A stretch of DNA of 64,000 bases from Gammaproteobacteria bacterium (GCA_018825305.1 JAHJEO010000021.1:42091-106090), one strand, 5' to 3'; counted from the first letter of the stretch, positions 40,416 to 49,101 are shown. Made by a program: numbers and translations. The notes: generated by a model from the sequence alone, not told the origin.

Positions 40416-41795
40416 TTACTTGTGGACGCCGAGCTTGTCGCGCCAGCCCGGGAACAGCTTGTCGGCATCGCCGGGGAAGGATTCGAAGGCACGGGCGAAT
40501 TCCTTGTGCTCCTTGGCGAATTCGATCGGGTCGGCACCGGCCTTCCAGCACTCGTAGGACTGGCGCAGGGAGATCGCGCCGGCCGCCGGGCTGTCGATGT
40601 GGCCGTAGGAACCGCCGCCGGAGGTGTTGATGACGTTGCCGTGGCCGAGGTTCTCGAAGAAACCGGGCAGGCGCAGCGCGTTCATGCCGCCGGAGATGAT
40701 CGGGGTGGTCGGCTTCATGCCGTGCCACTCCTGGTGGTAGTAGGGACCGTCGGCGGAATCGCGCTCGATCATGTAGGCGATGTTCTTGTCATCGGCGGCG
40801 CCTTCCATCTTGCCGTAGCCCATGGTGCCGACGTGGATGCCGGAGGCACCCTGCAGGCGCGACATCTTGGCCAGCACGAAGGCGGTGTAGCCGCGCAGGG
40901 CGGACGGCGAGGTGACGGCGCCGTGGCCGGCGCGATGGTAGTGCAGGTACTGATCCGGGTACTGACGACGGGCGGTGGTCACCATGCCGGGGCCGCCGAC
41001 ATAGCCGTCGACCAGGAAGGCCACCTTGTTGGCATCCGGTCCGAAGGTTTCGAGGATGTAGTCGGCGCGGGCGCACATCTCGTAGTGGTCGTCGGCGGTG
41101 ATGTTGGCAGAGAACAGCTTGGCCTGGCCGGTTTCGTCCATGGCGCGCTTCATGGCGTCATAGACCAGCGGGATGACCTTCTTGGTCGGGCAGAACACCT
41201 GGTTGCCCTGGGGTTCGTCGTTCTTGATGAAGTCGCCGCCGAGCCAGAACTGGTAGGCCGCCTTGGCGAAGGGCTCGGGACGCAGGCCGAGCTTGGGCTT
41301 GATGATGGTGCCGGCGATGTAGCCGCCATTGACGCGCGGGCGATCGAGGATTTCCCACAGGTCGGTGATGTCCTTCGACGGACCGTCGAACAGGCGCATG
41401 AACTGGCGCGGCACGTAGAAGTCGTGCATCTTCAGGCACTTGACGTCGCCCTGGCCCTGGTTGTTGCCGATCGCCAGCGTCAGGAAGGACACCAGCATGG
41501 CGCGGCCGTCGGTGATGTTGCGGTCGAACAGATCGATCGGGTAGGCGACTTTCATCACGCCCTTGGCTTCGTCGATGAAATACACCAGCGCATCCACGCC
41601 CTTGGTGAAGTCGTCGGTGGTGCAGACTTCGACGTTGGTGCCGGTGGAGGACTCGGCGGCGATATGGGAAGCGGTGGCCAGATAGCCATAACCGGCAGCG
41701 GGCTGCATGTGGTAGGCGACCAGCACGTGCTTGTCGCCCTTGATCAGGTCCTCTTCCTTCAGGCTCAGGTCAGAGTAGCGGCTCGATTGATCCAT
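40416..41795 (-). CDS. cbbM: RuBisCO form II large subunit
   Basis: The enzyme carboxylates ribulose 1,5-bisphosphate. At 459 residues it is a form II enzyme, and the residue numbers match Rhodospirillum rubrum exactly: Lys166 ([10 protein letters not shown]), the carbamylated Lys191 with Asp193 and Glu194 ([13 protein letters not shown]), His287, His321, loop 6 Lys329 ([10 protein letters not shown]) and Ser368 ([11 protein letters not shown]). No small subunit is present, as expected. The ribosome site AACGAGGAGA is strong. Form II enzymes suit low-O2, high-CO2 settings. A palindrome lies about 100 bases upstream. Confidence 0.98.
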   Translation of the reverse strand: MDQSSRYSDLSLKEEDLIKGDKHVLVAYHMQPAAGYGYLATASHIAAESSTGTNVEVCTTDDFTKGVDALVYFIDEAKGVMKVAYPIDLFDRNITDGRAMLVSFLTLAIGNNQGQGDVKCLKMHDFYVPRQFMRLFDGPSKDITDLWEILDRPRVNGGYIAGTIIKPKLGLRPEPFAKAAYQFWLGGDFIKNDEPQGNQVFCPTKKVIPLVYDAMKRAMDETGQAKLFSANITADDHYEMCARADYILETFGPDANKVAFLVDGYVGGPGMVTTARRQYPDQYLHYHRAGHGAVTSPSALRGYTAFVLAKMSRLQGASGIHVGTMGYGKMEGAADDKNIAYMIERDSADGPYYHQEWHGMKPTTPIISGGMNALRLPGFFENLGHGNVINTSGGGSYGHIDSPAAGAISLRQSYECWKAGADPIEFAKEHKEFARAFESFPGDADKLFPGWRDKLGVHK

Positions 41796-41896
41796 TCGTG
41801 TTCTCCTCGTTATTGGCTTAATAGCTAGTGGGTGTTTGATGCGGTGTTCGATTGCAGCGTTGAAAGCATCTTAGAGAACGTGGTCTATAAAGGCCA

Positions 41897-41917
41897 GTCA
41901 CGATTTTTTATCGTGAC
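41897..41917. promoter_or_regulatory. Palindrome upstream of cbbM, candidate CbbR site
   Basis: GTCACGAT-TTTTT-ATCGTGAC is a perfect 8-5-8 dyad that contains TCA-N7-TTA, a LysR/CbbR-type TNA-N7-TNA match. It sits about 100-120 bases before the cbbM ATG and directly after the cbbY stop, where it could also act as an RNA hairpin. Confidence 0.5.
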
Positions 41918-41919
41918 CA

Positions 41920-42693
41920 TCAGGTATTGCTGATGGTTTCCCGATGCCAGGTTTTCAGCAGTTCGACATCGACAAAGGCCTTGCCATGCATGTCGCCGCG
42001 CCGCACCTGGCAGGGCTTGCTGGGCTCGCCAAGATCGGAGAGCACGGCGAAGGCGCCGCTGAAATCGTGGTCGAGGGTGTATTCGCTTTCCGTTACCAGC
42101 GTCGGCAGGCCGGCCGCGAGGCTGGCCTTGAGGCCGTTGGCCGAGTCCTCGAAGGCGAGGCAGGCGGATGGCGGCAGGCCAAGCTCATCGAGCACCCAGT
42201 CGTAGATGTCGGGTGCGGGTTTTTTCTTCGCCACCGTGTCGCCAGCGCCGACTTTTTCGAACAGCTTCATCAGGTCGGGAGGCATCAGCGCGGTGACGTT
42301 CTCCGGCGTGGTGGTGGTGGCGATGGCCAGGCGCAGGCCGGCGGCGTGCGCCTCGCGCAGCAGCCGCGTCACCCCCGGTTGCAGCGGAATGCCGCCGGCC
42401 TCGAGCAGTTTCACGTAGTGGCGGGTCTTGGCGGCATGCAGGGCCTTGATGCGCTCGTCGGCGTCGGCCTGTTCGAGAAAGTCGGGATCATGGTGCTCGC
42501 AGTAGAAGCGCATGCGTTCCTTGCCGCCGGTGACGGCGAGCAGTTCGCCATAAAGCGCGGCATCCCAGTTCCAGCTCATGCCGGCTTCGGCAAACGCAGC
42601 GTTGAAGGCGATGCGATGGCCGTCGCGCTCGGTATCGGCGAGGGTGCCATCGACGTCGAAGATTAGTGCCTGGAGTGTCATTTGTGTGTTCAT
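41920..42693 (-). CDS. cbbY: CbbY-type HAD phosphatase
   Basis: CbbY dephosphorylates xylulose 1,5-bisphosphate, a misfire product that inhibits RuBisCO. The 257 residues show the HAD motif I nucleophile FDVDGTLADTE, ATTTTPENVTAL (motif II), KKKPAPDIYDWVL (motif III Lys) and FEDSANGLKASLAAG (motif IV). The segment EKVGAGDTVA is encoded by a dispersed-repeat copy but also resembles the native loop. It lies between cbbR and cbbM, divergent from cbbR. Confidence 0.92.
   Translation of the reverse strand: MNTQMTLQALIFDVDGTLADTERDGHRIAFNAAFAEAGMSWNWDAALYGELLAVTGGKERMRFYCEHHDPDFLEQADADERIKALHAAKTRHYVKLLEAGGIPLQPGVTRLLREAHAAGLRLAIATTTTPENVTALMPPDLMKLFEKVGAGDTVAKKKPAPDIYDWVLDELGLPPSACLAFEDSANGLKASLAAGLPTLVTESEYTLDHDFSGAFAVLSDLGEPSKPCQVRRGDMHGKAFVDVELLKTWHRETISNT
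42232..42258 (-). repeat. 27-bp dispersed repeat, copy 6 (inside cbbY)
   Basis: The minus strand reads GAAAAAGTCGGCGCTGGCG then ACACGGTG. It is in frame with the host gene and gives EKVGAGDTV. Confidence 0.85.
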
Positions 42694-42739
42694 GGGTATT
42701 CAGGATAGTGAGTGGGAACCATAAGATAAAGTCAGACAT

Positions 42740-42758
42740 TCTTATCACAATGATAAGA
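42740..42758. promoter_or_regulatory. CbbR operator candidate between cbbY and cbbR
   Basis: TCTTATCA-CAA-TGATAAGA is a perfect 8-bp dyad with the LysR T-N11-A core. It lies 12 bases before the cbbR ATG and 47 bases before cbbY, the right place for autoregulation and activation of the divergent cbb genes. Confidence 0.65.
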
Positions 42759-42769
42759 TTCGGTGAGCC

Positions 42770-43732
42770 ATGAAAAATGTCACCCTGCGCCAGCTCAAGG
42801 TCTTCGAGGCTGTCGCCAGCCATCTTTCGTTCTCGCGTGCGGCCCAGGAACTGCACCTGACCCAGCCTGCGGTCTCGATGCAGGTACAGGCGCTGGTCGA
42901 GCAGGCCGGCGTGGCGCTGTTCGAACAGATCGGCAAGAAGATATTCCTCACCGCGGCGGGCGAGGAGTTGTTGCGCCATGCGCGGCGCATCGCCCAGCAA
43001 TTGCGCGAAGCCGACGAGGCCATGGCGGCGATTCGCGGTGTCCGCGGCGGACGCCTCAACATCGGCGTGGTGTCGACCGCCAAGTACATCGCGCCGCGCC
43101 TGCTGGTGGCGTTCCGCGACCTCCATCCCGAAGCGGAGTTGCGGCTCGGCGTGGAGAACCGCGAGACCGTGGTGCGGCAGCTGGCCGAGAACGAAATCGA
43201 CCTGGCCATCATGGGCGTGCCGCCCAAGGACTTCGAAACGGTTGCCGAGATATTCTCCGAACACCCCCATGTCATCGTCGCCGCGCCCGATCATCCGCTG
43301 GCCGCGGCACGGAGAATCGCCCCGGAAGCCCTGGCTGCCGAGTTGTTCCTGATCCGCGAATCCGGCTCCGGTACGCGCGCCGCCATGGAGCGCTTCTTCG
43401 GAGAACGCAACGTCGAGCTCGCCAAAACCCTTGAGCTGGCCAGCAACGAAACCATCAAGCAGGCGGTGATGGCCGGCATGGGCCTGTCGTTCCTTTCCGG
43501 CCATTCCATCAGCCTCGAACTTTCCGTGGGTCGCGTCGTCACGCTCGACGTGGTCGGCACGCCGGTGATTCGCCACTGGCACATCGTGCATCGTTCGCAG
43601 AAGGAGCTGCTGCCGATGGCCGCCGCCTTCCTCGATTTCGTCCGCGCCGAAGCGCCGCGCCTGATCGCCGACCAGTCGCCGGCCTGGCACTCGACGGCAA
43701 CCACGCGCCCGGTGCGGCAGAAGAAAAAGTAG
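42770..43732 (+). CDS. cbbR: LysR-family regulator of the cbb locus
   Basis: The 320 residues begin MKNVTLRQLKVFEAVASHLS, with the helix-turn-helix FSRAAQELHLTQPAVSMQVQ. An effector domain follows that shows RESGSGTRAAMERFF and ASNETIKQAVMAGMGLSFLS, typical of CbbR. It is expected to sense RuBP, PEP or NADPH and activate the divergent operon. A perfect palindrome overlaps its own promoter. It is followed by a partial dispersed repeat and a hairpin. Confidence 0.93.
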   Translation: MKNVTLRQLKVFEAVASHLSFSRAAQELHLTQPAVSMQVQALVEQAGVALFEQIGKKIFLTAAGEELLRHARRIAQQLREADEAMAAIRGVRGGRLNIGVVSTAKYIAPRLLVAFRDLHPEAELRLGVENRETVVRQLAENEIDLAIMGVPPKDFETVAEIFSEHPHVIVAAPDHPLAAARRIAPEALAAELFLIRESGSGTRAAMERFFGERNVELAKTLELASNETIKQAVMAGMGLSFLSGHSISLELSVGRVVTLDVVGTPVIRHWHIVHRSQKELLPMAAAFLDFVRAEAPRLIADQSPAWHSTATTRPVRQKKK

Positions 43733-43738
43733 CCAGCC

Positions 43739-43754
43739 GAAAAAGTCGGCGCTG
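43739..43754 (+). repeat. Dispersed repeat, partial copy 7 (after cbbR)
   Basis: Only the left part GAAAAAGTCGGCGCTG is present, seven bases past the cbbR stop; the right part has diverged. Confidence 0.6.
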
Positions 43755-43813
43755 ATGAATCCCCTGCGCAACAAGGCGGTCGAGCAGAAAACGCTCTCCT
43801 CGCCGTTGCGGAT

Positions 43814-43841
43814 GGCGGGACGGCGAGCCGTGCTTCCCGCC
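43814..43841. terminator. Hairpin between convergent cbbR and aldolase remnant
   Basis: GGCGGGA (43814-43820) pairs with TCCCGCC (43835-43841). Its position between converging genes suggests a bidirectional terminator, though there is no U tract. Confidence 0.4.
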
Positions 43842-43880
43842 GTCAGTGCAGCCGGAAATCAGCAGTTCGGCCCGGGAGCG

Positions 43881-44862
43881 TCATGACGCAATCCGCTCCG
43901 CAGCCAGTGCGCTGGAGAGCGGCAGCCGCTCCGCGCCGGTGGTGGCGTCGGCGATACGGTAGTCCGCGGTCAGGCGGTCGGCCGCCGCCGGGCGGAACAA
44001 TGTTTCGGCGAAGGTCGCATGGGCCGGGTGTTTCGCATAGCTGTCGATGACTTCGGGCGCGGCGAAGCGGATCAGCCAGCAGTGGCGGTAGCGGGCGCTC
44101 TTGTCGGCCACGCTGCCAACCGTCACCTCGCGCACGCCGGGAATTGTCGCCAGTGCCCGCTGACCTTCCGTCATCAAGGCGAGCAGCCGGTGTTCGCTCA
44201 GGGTGGGGGCGTTGTAGGCCACCACATGCTCGACGTTGAGCCAGGGCCGGCAGCGATCCAGTACCTCGGCCGCCCGCCCGGCGGCGCCCCACAGCTTGAG
44301 GCAGCGCTCGACCTCGGCGGCCACCGCTTCGCGTACTCCTGCAGTCAGGTCGGCATAGCCTGTGGCACCGGCCTTGGCGGCTGCGCAAATGGCGGCCCCG
44401 GCGGCATCCGAAAGGGCCGTGTAGTAATTGATTTTGGCCACGCCCAGGGTGATGAGTTTGCGGAACTGCTCGTCGGTCAGCCCGGTGCCGCCATGGATGA
44501 CCAGCGGAATGCCCAGCGCCGTATTGATCTCCTTCAGCCGCGCCCAGTCGAGCTTGGGTTTGCCCTTCATCCGCCCGTGCACGGTGCCGATGGAGACGGC
44601 GAGGCAATCGACATTGGTTTTTTCGGCGAAGGCCCTGGCTTCTGCGACCGTGGTGAATTGCAGCGGACCCGGGTGGCGTTCCGCATCCACGCCCTCGACA
44701 CCGGGGACGTAGCCCAGCTCGCCTTCGACGCAGACGCCGCAGGCGTGGGCCATCGCGACGACACTGCGCGTCGTGCCGATGTTGTCGCCGATGGGCAGGT
44801 GCGATGCATCCACCATCACGCCGTTGCAGCCGAGGCGGATTTCCTCGGGCGTTTCGTGCATG
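43881..44862 (-). pseudogene. 5'-truncated class II aldolase with C-terminal Dabb domain
   Basis: Homology begins abruptly at ETPEEIRLGCNGVMVDASHLP and continues through GELGYVPGVEG, LVIHGGTGLTDEQFRKLI and VAKINYYTALSDA, all standard for class II ketose-bisphosphate aldolases. A stress-response A/B barrel (Dabb) tail follows (VEHVVAYNAPTLS to HPAHATFAETLF). The first roughly 100 residues, including the catalytic Asp and the first zinc-binding His, are missing. Upstream of 44862 the same open frame is only the antisense of the LysR remnant. No frameshift is seen in what remains, so the loss is recent or the tail is still made. Confidence 0.75.
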
Positions 44863-45479
44863 AATACCCGGAGGTGCAGCCCCAGCTGACGGTCACCAAC
44901 CGGGCACGGGTGCTGGAGAGACTGTCCGCCAACGTCGATGACTTCGTCGTGCTCGGCCAGATTCCCGAAAACATGGATCTGGTCGCGCTGCCTTTCCTGG
45001 AGAATCCGCTGGTGCTGGCCGCGCATCCGGAACATCCGCTGGCGCGGGAAAAGAACATTCCGATCGAGCGACTGGCCAACGAGCGCTTCCTGCTGCGTGA
45101 ACCCGGTTCCGGAACGCGCAGCAGCACCGAGCGACTCTTCGCCGAGCAAGGGCTGCAACTTCGCCCCTACATGGAGCTGGGCTCCGGCGAGGCGATCAAG
45201 CAGGCCATCATGGCGGATCTCGGGATATCCATCGTGCCGATGGGAAGCCTCGAACTGGAGCTCGAGGCCGGCCGCATCACGATACTCGATGTCGAAGGCT
45301 TTCCCATGCGCAGGATGTGGCATTCGGCGCACCTGGGCGGCAAGCGGCTCGGCCTGACTGCGGCGACCTTTCTGGAGTTTCTGGTGCGCGAAGGGGCGAA
45401 ATCCGCGCCGGCCGCGGCCGCTGCCAGCCCGCACGAAGCGGCCAAAGCCGGGCGCAAGGAACCACGCCGGCGAGCGTGA
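44851..45479 (+). pseudogene. 5'-truncated LysR regulator, CbbR-like effector domain only
   Basis: The frame opens without a start into FVHEYPEVQPQLTVTNRARV and continues through GQIPENMDLVALPFLENP, RFLLREPGSGTRSSTERLF and MELGSGEAIKQAIMADLGIS to an Ala-rich tail. This is the CbbR-type effector domain; the DNA-binding helix-turn-helix and linker are absent. It begins where the opposite-strand aldolase homology stops. It is a paralogue of, not a duplicate of, the intact cbbR 1.5 kb away. Confidence 0.75.
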
Positions 45480-45526
45480 CGGCCAGCCGCCCCCCGGCGC
45501 ACTCGTCGCCTGAATGAGAACAGGCC

Positions 45527-46162
45527 CTAGCGCACCAGCATCAGTCGCAGTCCCAGCAGGATGAAGATCGCGCCGGCGATCCGGTCCAGCCATGTTCCCG
45601 TGTGCGGCCGTCGCCCCAGCCACCGGCCTATGCCGCCGGCGAACCAGCCGATGGTGCCGAAGATAAGTGCCGCCTGCAGCGTGAACGCCAGGCCGAGCTG
45701 TGCCGTCTGCCAGGCCGCGCCGCCATGCTCGGTGGCGACGAACTGGGGCAGGAAGGCGAGGAAGAACAGGACGACCTTGGGATTGATGGCGTTGGCGATC
45801 AACCCCTTGGTGAAAAGCCGTGTGGTGCTTTCATTGGGCAGGGCCGGCGTCGAGGCACCGGTTGGCCGCGCCTGTCGGATGGCCTGGATGCCGAGCCAGA
45901 CCAGATAGGCGCCGCCGGCCAGCTTGAGGGCCATGAAGCCGCCGGCGGACGCGGCGATCAACGCCGAGATGCCGAGTGCCGCGAGTGCGGTATGGCTGAG
46001 GCAGCCCAGCGCGCAGCCAAGACCGAAGGCGATGCCTGCCCGCCGGCCGCGGGCGATGCCCAGGCTCAGCACCATCAGATTGTCCGGCCCCGGCGCCAGC
46101 GTGATGAGCACGGCGGCGGCAAGAAAGGCCGACAACTGCGGCAGGGTCAGCAGGGCATCCAT
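45527..46162 (-). CDS. LysE/RhtB-family amino-acid exporter
   Basis: The 211 residues form about six membrane helices. The N-terminal motif LITLAPGPDNLMVLSLGIARG then GRRAGIAFGLGCALG is the family signature, and NAINPKVVLFFLAFLPQFV is the second conserved loop. It should export an amino acid or derivative; the substrate cannot be assigned. It lies 28 bases after the thioredoxin-like gene, a spacer made of one dispersed repeat. Confidence 0.92.
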   Translation of the reverse strand: MDALLTLPQLSAFLAAAVLITLAPGPDNLMVLSLGIARGRRAGIAFGLGCALGCLSHTALAALGISALIAASAGGFMALKLAGGAYLVWLGIQAIRQARPTGASTPALPNESTTRLFTKGLIANAINPKVVLFFLAFLPQFVATEHGGAAWQTAQLGLAFTLQAALIFGTIGWFAGGIGRWLGRRPHTGTWLDRIAGAIFILLGLRLMLVR

Positions 46163-46163
46163 T

Positions 46164-46190
46164 CAAAAAGTCGGCGCTGGCGGGACGGCG
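46164..46190 (+). repeat. 27-bp dispersed repeat, copy 8 (whole spacer between two genes)
   Basis: It reads CAAAAAGTCGGCGCTGGCGG then GACGGCG. It occupies 27 of the 28 bases between the thioredoxin-like stop and the lysE-like start. Confidence 0.9.
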
Positions 46191-46760
46191 CTACTCACCC
46201 TTCCATTTGATCGAGCAGCCGATGCTCGGTATCTGTTCGGCTGGCCCCGTGCCGGTAAGTGCGACCTGCTGCATCGCCTCGAACAAATCGCGCCGGGGTC
46301 TTCCATTGGCGCCCTCGGGCGAGGTTTCCTTGCGCGACTCGTCGAGCCGGCCGCGGTACTGCAGCTCCAGCTTGTCGTTGAAGCCGAAGAAGTCCGGCGT
46401 GCACACGGCGCCATAGGCCTTGGCGACTGCCTGGGTTTCGTCGAGGACGTAGGGGAAGGGAAAGTCGAGGTCCTTGGCGATCTTTACCATGTTGTCCCAC
46501 GAGTCCTCGGGGTAGTCGGAAGGGTCGTTGGACATGATGGCGATGGCATTCATGCCCATGGCCCTGAGTTCGCGGGTATCGCGGATCAGGCGCTGGATCA
46601 CGGCCTTGACGTAGGGGCAGTGGTTGCAGATGAACATCACCAGCAGGCCCTTGGGGCCGCGCGCCGAGGCCAGGCTGTGGCGCTTGCCGTCGACACCGGG
46701 CAGGTCGAAGTCGATGGCGGATCGACCGAAGTCGCAGATGGGGGTGGTTGTGCTGACCAT
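46191..46760 (-). CDS. Thioredoxin-fold peroxiredoxin-like protein
   Basis: The 189-residue protein has no signal peptide. It carries FDLPGVDGKRHSL, an active site ICNHCPYVKAVI (CxxC-like CNHC) and GAVCTPDFFGFNDKLELQYRGR with a cis-Pro loop. This is the common AhpC/TSA-Redoxin 'CNHCP' family found near respiratory and maturation genes, whose exact electron partner is unknown. It is divergent from rsmE with only 43 bases between starts. Confidence 0.85.
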   Translation of the reverse strand: MVSTTTPICDFGRSAIDFDLPGVDGKRHSLASARGPKGLLVMFICNHCPYVKAVIQRLIRDTRELRAMGMNAIAIMSNDPSDYPEDSWDNMVKIAKDLDFPFPYVLDETQAVAKAYGAVCTPDFFGFNDKLELQYRGRLDESRKETSPEGANGRPRRDLFEAMQQVALTGTGPAEQIPSIGCSIKWKGE

Positions 46761-46791
46761 GGAACGTGTCTCCTCACGATTGTTGCAGACC

Positions 46792-46797
46792 TATAAT
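46792..46797 (+). promoter_or_regulatory. -10 box (TATAAT) placed for a leaderless rsmE transcript
   Basis: A perfect TATAAT ends six bases before the rsmE ATG at 46804, so transcription would start at or beside the A of the ATG. No ribosome site exists in between. The -35 region is not consensus. Confidence 0.45.
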
Positions 46798-46803
46798 GGC
46801 CCG

Positions 46804-47544
46804 ATGATACCGCGCATCCACTGTCCGCAAGGCCTGGCGCCCGGCGCCCATGTGGCGCTTCCGGAGACGGCGGCGCACCATGTTTCGCGCGTGCTGCGCC
46901 TGAAGGAGGGCGACGCGCTGACGCTGTTCGACGGCAGCGGCGGCGAATGGTCCGCAGCCGTTGCCCGCATCCGCAAGGATGACGTCCATGCCGACCTCAA
47001 GTCCTTCGATCCGGTCGAACGCGAGTTGCCGTTCAACGTCACCCTGGTGCAGGGCATCGCCGCCGCCGACAAGATGGACTGGATCGTGCAGAAAGCCGTC
47101 GAGCTTGGCGTGGCGAGAATCCGCCCGGTGGCCGCAAAACGCTCGGTGATCCGGCTGTCGGGCGAGCGCATGGAGCGGCGCGTCGCCCACTGGCAGGCCA
47201 TCGCGGTGTCGGCCTGCGAGCAGTGCGGCCGCAATCGTGTGCCGCAGGTGGCGCCGATTGTTGATCTGCCTCAATACCTTGGCGAGCCCCGTGATGACAA
47301 TGGAGGTGAAGGCGCGCTGCGCTTGCTGGCATTGCCCGGTGCGACGCGCCATCTGCGCGAGCTGCCGCGGCCGGCTGGTGGCGTCAGCTTGCTGGTCGGG
47401 CCGGAAGGTGGTTTCGACGAAAGTGAATTGCTCGCGGCGCGCGCCGTCGCGTGCGAGGGAGTGGGTCTGGGGCCGCGTGTGCTGCGTACCGAAACCGCAG
47501 GCATCGCGGCCATCGCTGGCATGATGGCTTTGTGGGGGGATTGA
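46804..47544 (+). CDS. rsmE: 16S rRNA (m3U1498) methyltransferase
   Basis: RsmE methylates U1498 of 16S rRNA. The 246 residues begin MIPRIHCPQGL and show HHVSRVLRLKEGD, the SPOUT knot motifs DWIVQKAVELGV, LLVGPEGGFDESEL and LGPRVLRTETAGIAAI. A longer frame upstream overlaps the divergent gene and is unlikely. The stop overlaps the PPK2 start. Confidence 0.95.
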   Translation: MIPRIHCPQGLAPGAHVALPETAAHHVSRVLRLKEGDALTLFDGSGGEWSAAVARIRKDDVHADLKSFDPVERELPFNVTLVQGIAAADKMDWIVQKAVELGVARIRPVAAKRSVIRLSGERMERRVAHWQAIAVSACEQCGRNRVPQVAPIVDLPQYLGEPRDDNGGEGALRLLALPGATRHLRELPRPAGGVSLLVGPEGGFDESELLAARAVACEGVGLGPRVLRTETAGIAAIAGMMALWGD

Positions 47545-49091
47545 TGATGTTCGAGTCTGCCGAGTTGGGTCACAAGATAGACAAGGAAACCTACAAGAAG
47601 GCAGTGCCGGCCCTGCGCGCGGCCCTGCAGGATGCCCAGTACGACCTCAAGGAAAACGGCAAGATTCCTGTTGTGGTGCTGGTCAGCGGCCAGGATGGCG
47701 CCGGCAAGGGCGAGACCATCAACATCCTCTACGAGTGGATGGACCCGCGCTTCATTTCGACATTGGCATTTTCCGCACCGACCGACGAGGAGCGTTCGCG
47801 CCCCTTCATGTGGCGCTACTGGCGCGCGTTGCCGCCCAAGGGGCGCGTCGGCGTCTTCGCCGGCTCGTGGTATTCGAGCCCGATCCACGACCGCATCGAT
47901 GGCGGCATGAGCAAGGCCGACATGGACGCGCGCATCGAGCAGATCAACCGCTTCGAGGCGATGCTGGTCAACGAGGGTGCGCTGGTGCTCAAGTTCTGGT
48001 TTCACCTGACCAAGGACGGCCAGAAGCGCCGCCTCAAGGCGCTGGAGAAGGACCCCAAGACGGCCTGGCGCATCACCAAGTGGAACTGGGATCGCCTCAA
48101 GACCTACGACAAGCTGCAGGACGTCGTCGGCCATGTGCTGCGCATGACCAATACGCCGTGGGCGCCGTGGACCATCATCGAGGGTGAGGACGATCGTTAT
48201 CGTTCGCTTACCACCGGCAAGATCCTGCTCGAGGCGATCCGTCAGCGCCTGGCCAATTCCGCCAAACAGTTCACACCGGTGGCGCCGCCGGCGCAGCCCA
48301 ATATCGACGGTCGCGATGTGCTGTCCGAGCTCAAACTCAACCGCAAGCCCATCACCAAGGCCGACTACGAAAAGCAGCTGGCGAAGTGGCAGGGCAAGCT
48401 GGCCGAACTGGTGCGCGATCCGCGCTTCAAGGAGCGTGCGGTGATCTGCGCCTTCGAGGGCTCGGACGCCGCCGGCAAGGGCGGTGCCATCCGCCGCATC
48501 ACCGCGGCGCTCGATGCCCGCGACTACCAGATCGTGCCGGTTGCCGCGCCGACCGAGGAGGAGCGCGCCCAGCCCTACCTGTGGCGTTTCTGGCGGCATA
48601 TCCCGCGCACCGGGCGGGTGACGATCTTCGACCGCACCTGGTATGGCCGCGTGCTGGTCGAGCGGGTCGAGGGCTTTTGCGCCGAGGCCGACTGGCTGCG
48701 CGCCTATTCCGAGATCAACGACTTCGAGCACGATCTCTCGGATTCGGGCGTCATTGTCGTCAAGTTCTGGCTGCAGATCAGCAAGGAAGAGCAGCTCAGG
48801 CGCTTCAAGGAGCGCGAGAAGATCGAGTTCAAACGCTTCAAGATTACCGACGAAGACTGGCGCAACCGCGAGAAGTGGGACGACTACCATCAGGCGGTGT
48901 GCGACATGGTGGATCGCACCAGCACCGGCAATGCGCCGTGGACCATCGTCGAGGCCAACGACAAGAACTTCGCCCGCGTCAAGGTGCTGCGCACGATCTG
49001 CGAGCGCGTCGAAGCTGCGCTCGAAGCCATGCCCGGCGCCGAGGGCGTCGCCGCTGCCGAAAAATCGGGCAAGAAAAAGAAGAAGGGCTGA
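47544..49091 (+). CDS. pap: Two-domain PPK2: polyphosphate:AMP phosphotransferase
   Basis: The protein has 515 residues made of two tandem PPK2 domains. The first Walker A is SGQDGAGKGE (about 49-58), the second EGSDAAGKGG (about 303-312), with lid motifs RPFMWRYWRALP and QPYLWRFWRHIP and the DRTWYGR motif in the second. In the family such class II enzymes phosphorylate AMP to ADP with polyphosphate. It starts at ATG 47544, overlapping rsmE, after a GGGGGGA site. A Lys-rich tail (GKKKKKG) is present. argA follows 10 bases later. Confidence 0.93.
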   Translation: MMFESAELGHKIDKETYKKAVPALRAALQDAQYDLKENGKIPVVVLVSGQDGAGKGETINILYEWMDPRFISTLAFSAPTDEERSRPFMWRYWRALPPKGRVGVFAGSWYSSPIHDRIDGGMSKADMDARIEQINRFEAMLVNEGALVLKFWFHLTKDGQKRRLKALEKDPKTAWRITKWNWDRLKTYDKLQDVVGHVLRMTNTPWAPWTIIEGEDDRYRSLTTGKILLEAIRQRLANSAKQFTPVAPPAQPNIDGRDVLSELKLNRKPITKADYEKQLAKWQGKLAELVRDPRFKERAVICAFEGSDAAGKGGAIRRITAALDARDYQIVPVAAPTEEERAQPYLWRFWRHIPRTGRVTIFDRTWYGRVLVERVEGFCAEADWLRAYSEINDFEHDLSDSGVIVVKFWLQISKEEQLRRFKEREKIEFKRFKITDEDWRNREKWDDYHQAVCDMVDRTSTGNAPWTIVEANDKNFARVKVLRTICERVEAALEAMPGAEGVAAAEKSGKKKKKG

Positions 49092-49101
49092 CCGACAAGA
49101 C

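Noticed and set aside
41796..41896. Sigma-70 promoter hexamers for cbbM
   Set aside because: TAAGAT on the minus strand could be a -10, but no -35 lies at a proper distance, so I do not list it.
44019..44850. Plus-strand open frame running into the LysR remnant as one long protein
   Set aside because: The first part is only the antisense of the aldolase remnant; LysR homology begins near 44851, so no full-length protein is supported.
44870..45623. Minus-strand N-terminal part of the aldolase open frame
   Set aside because: It is antisense to the LysR remnant and shows no aldolase homology.
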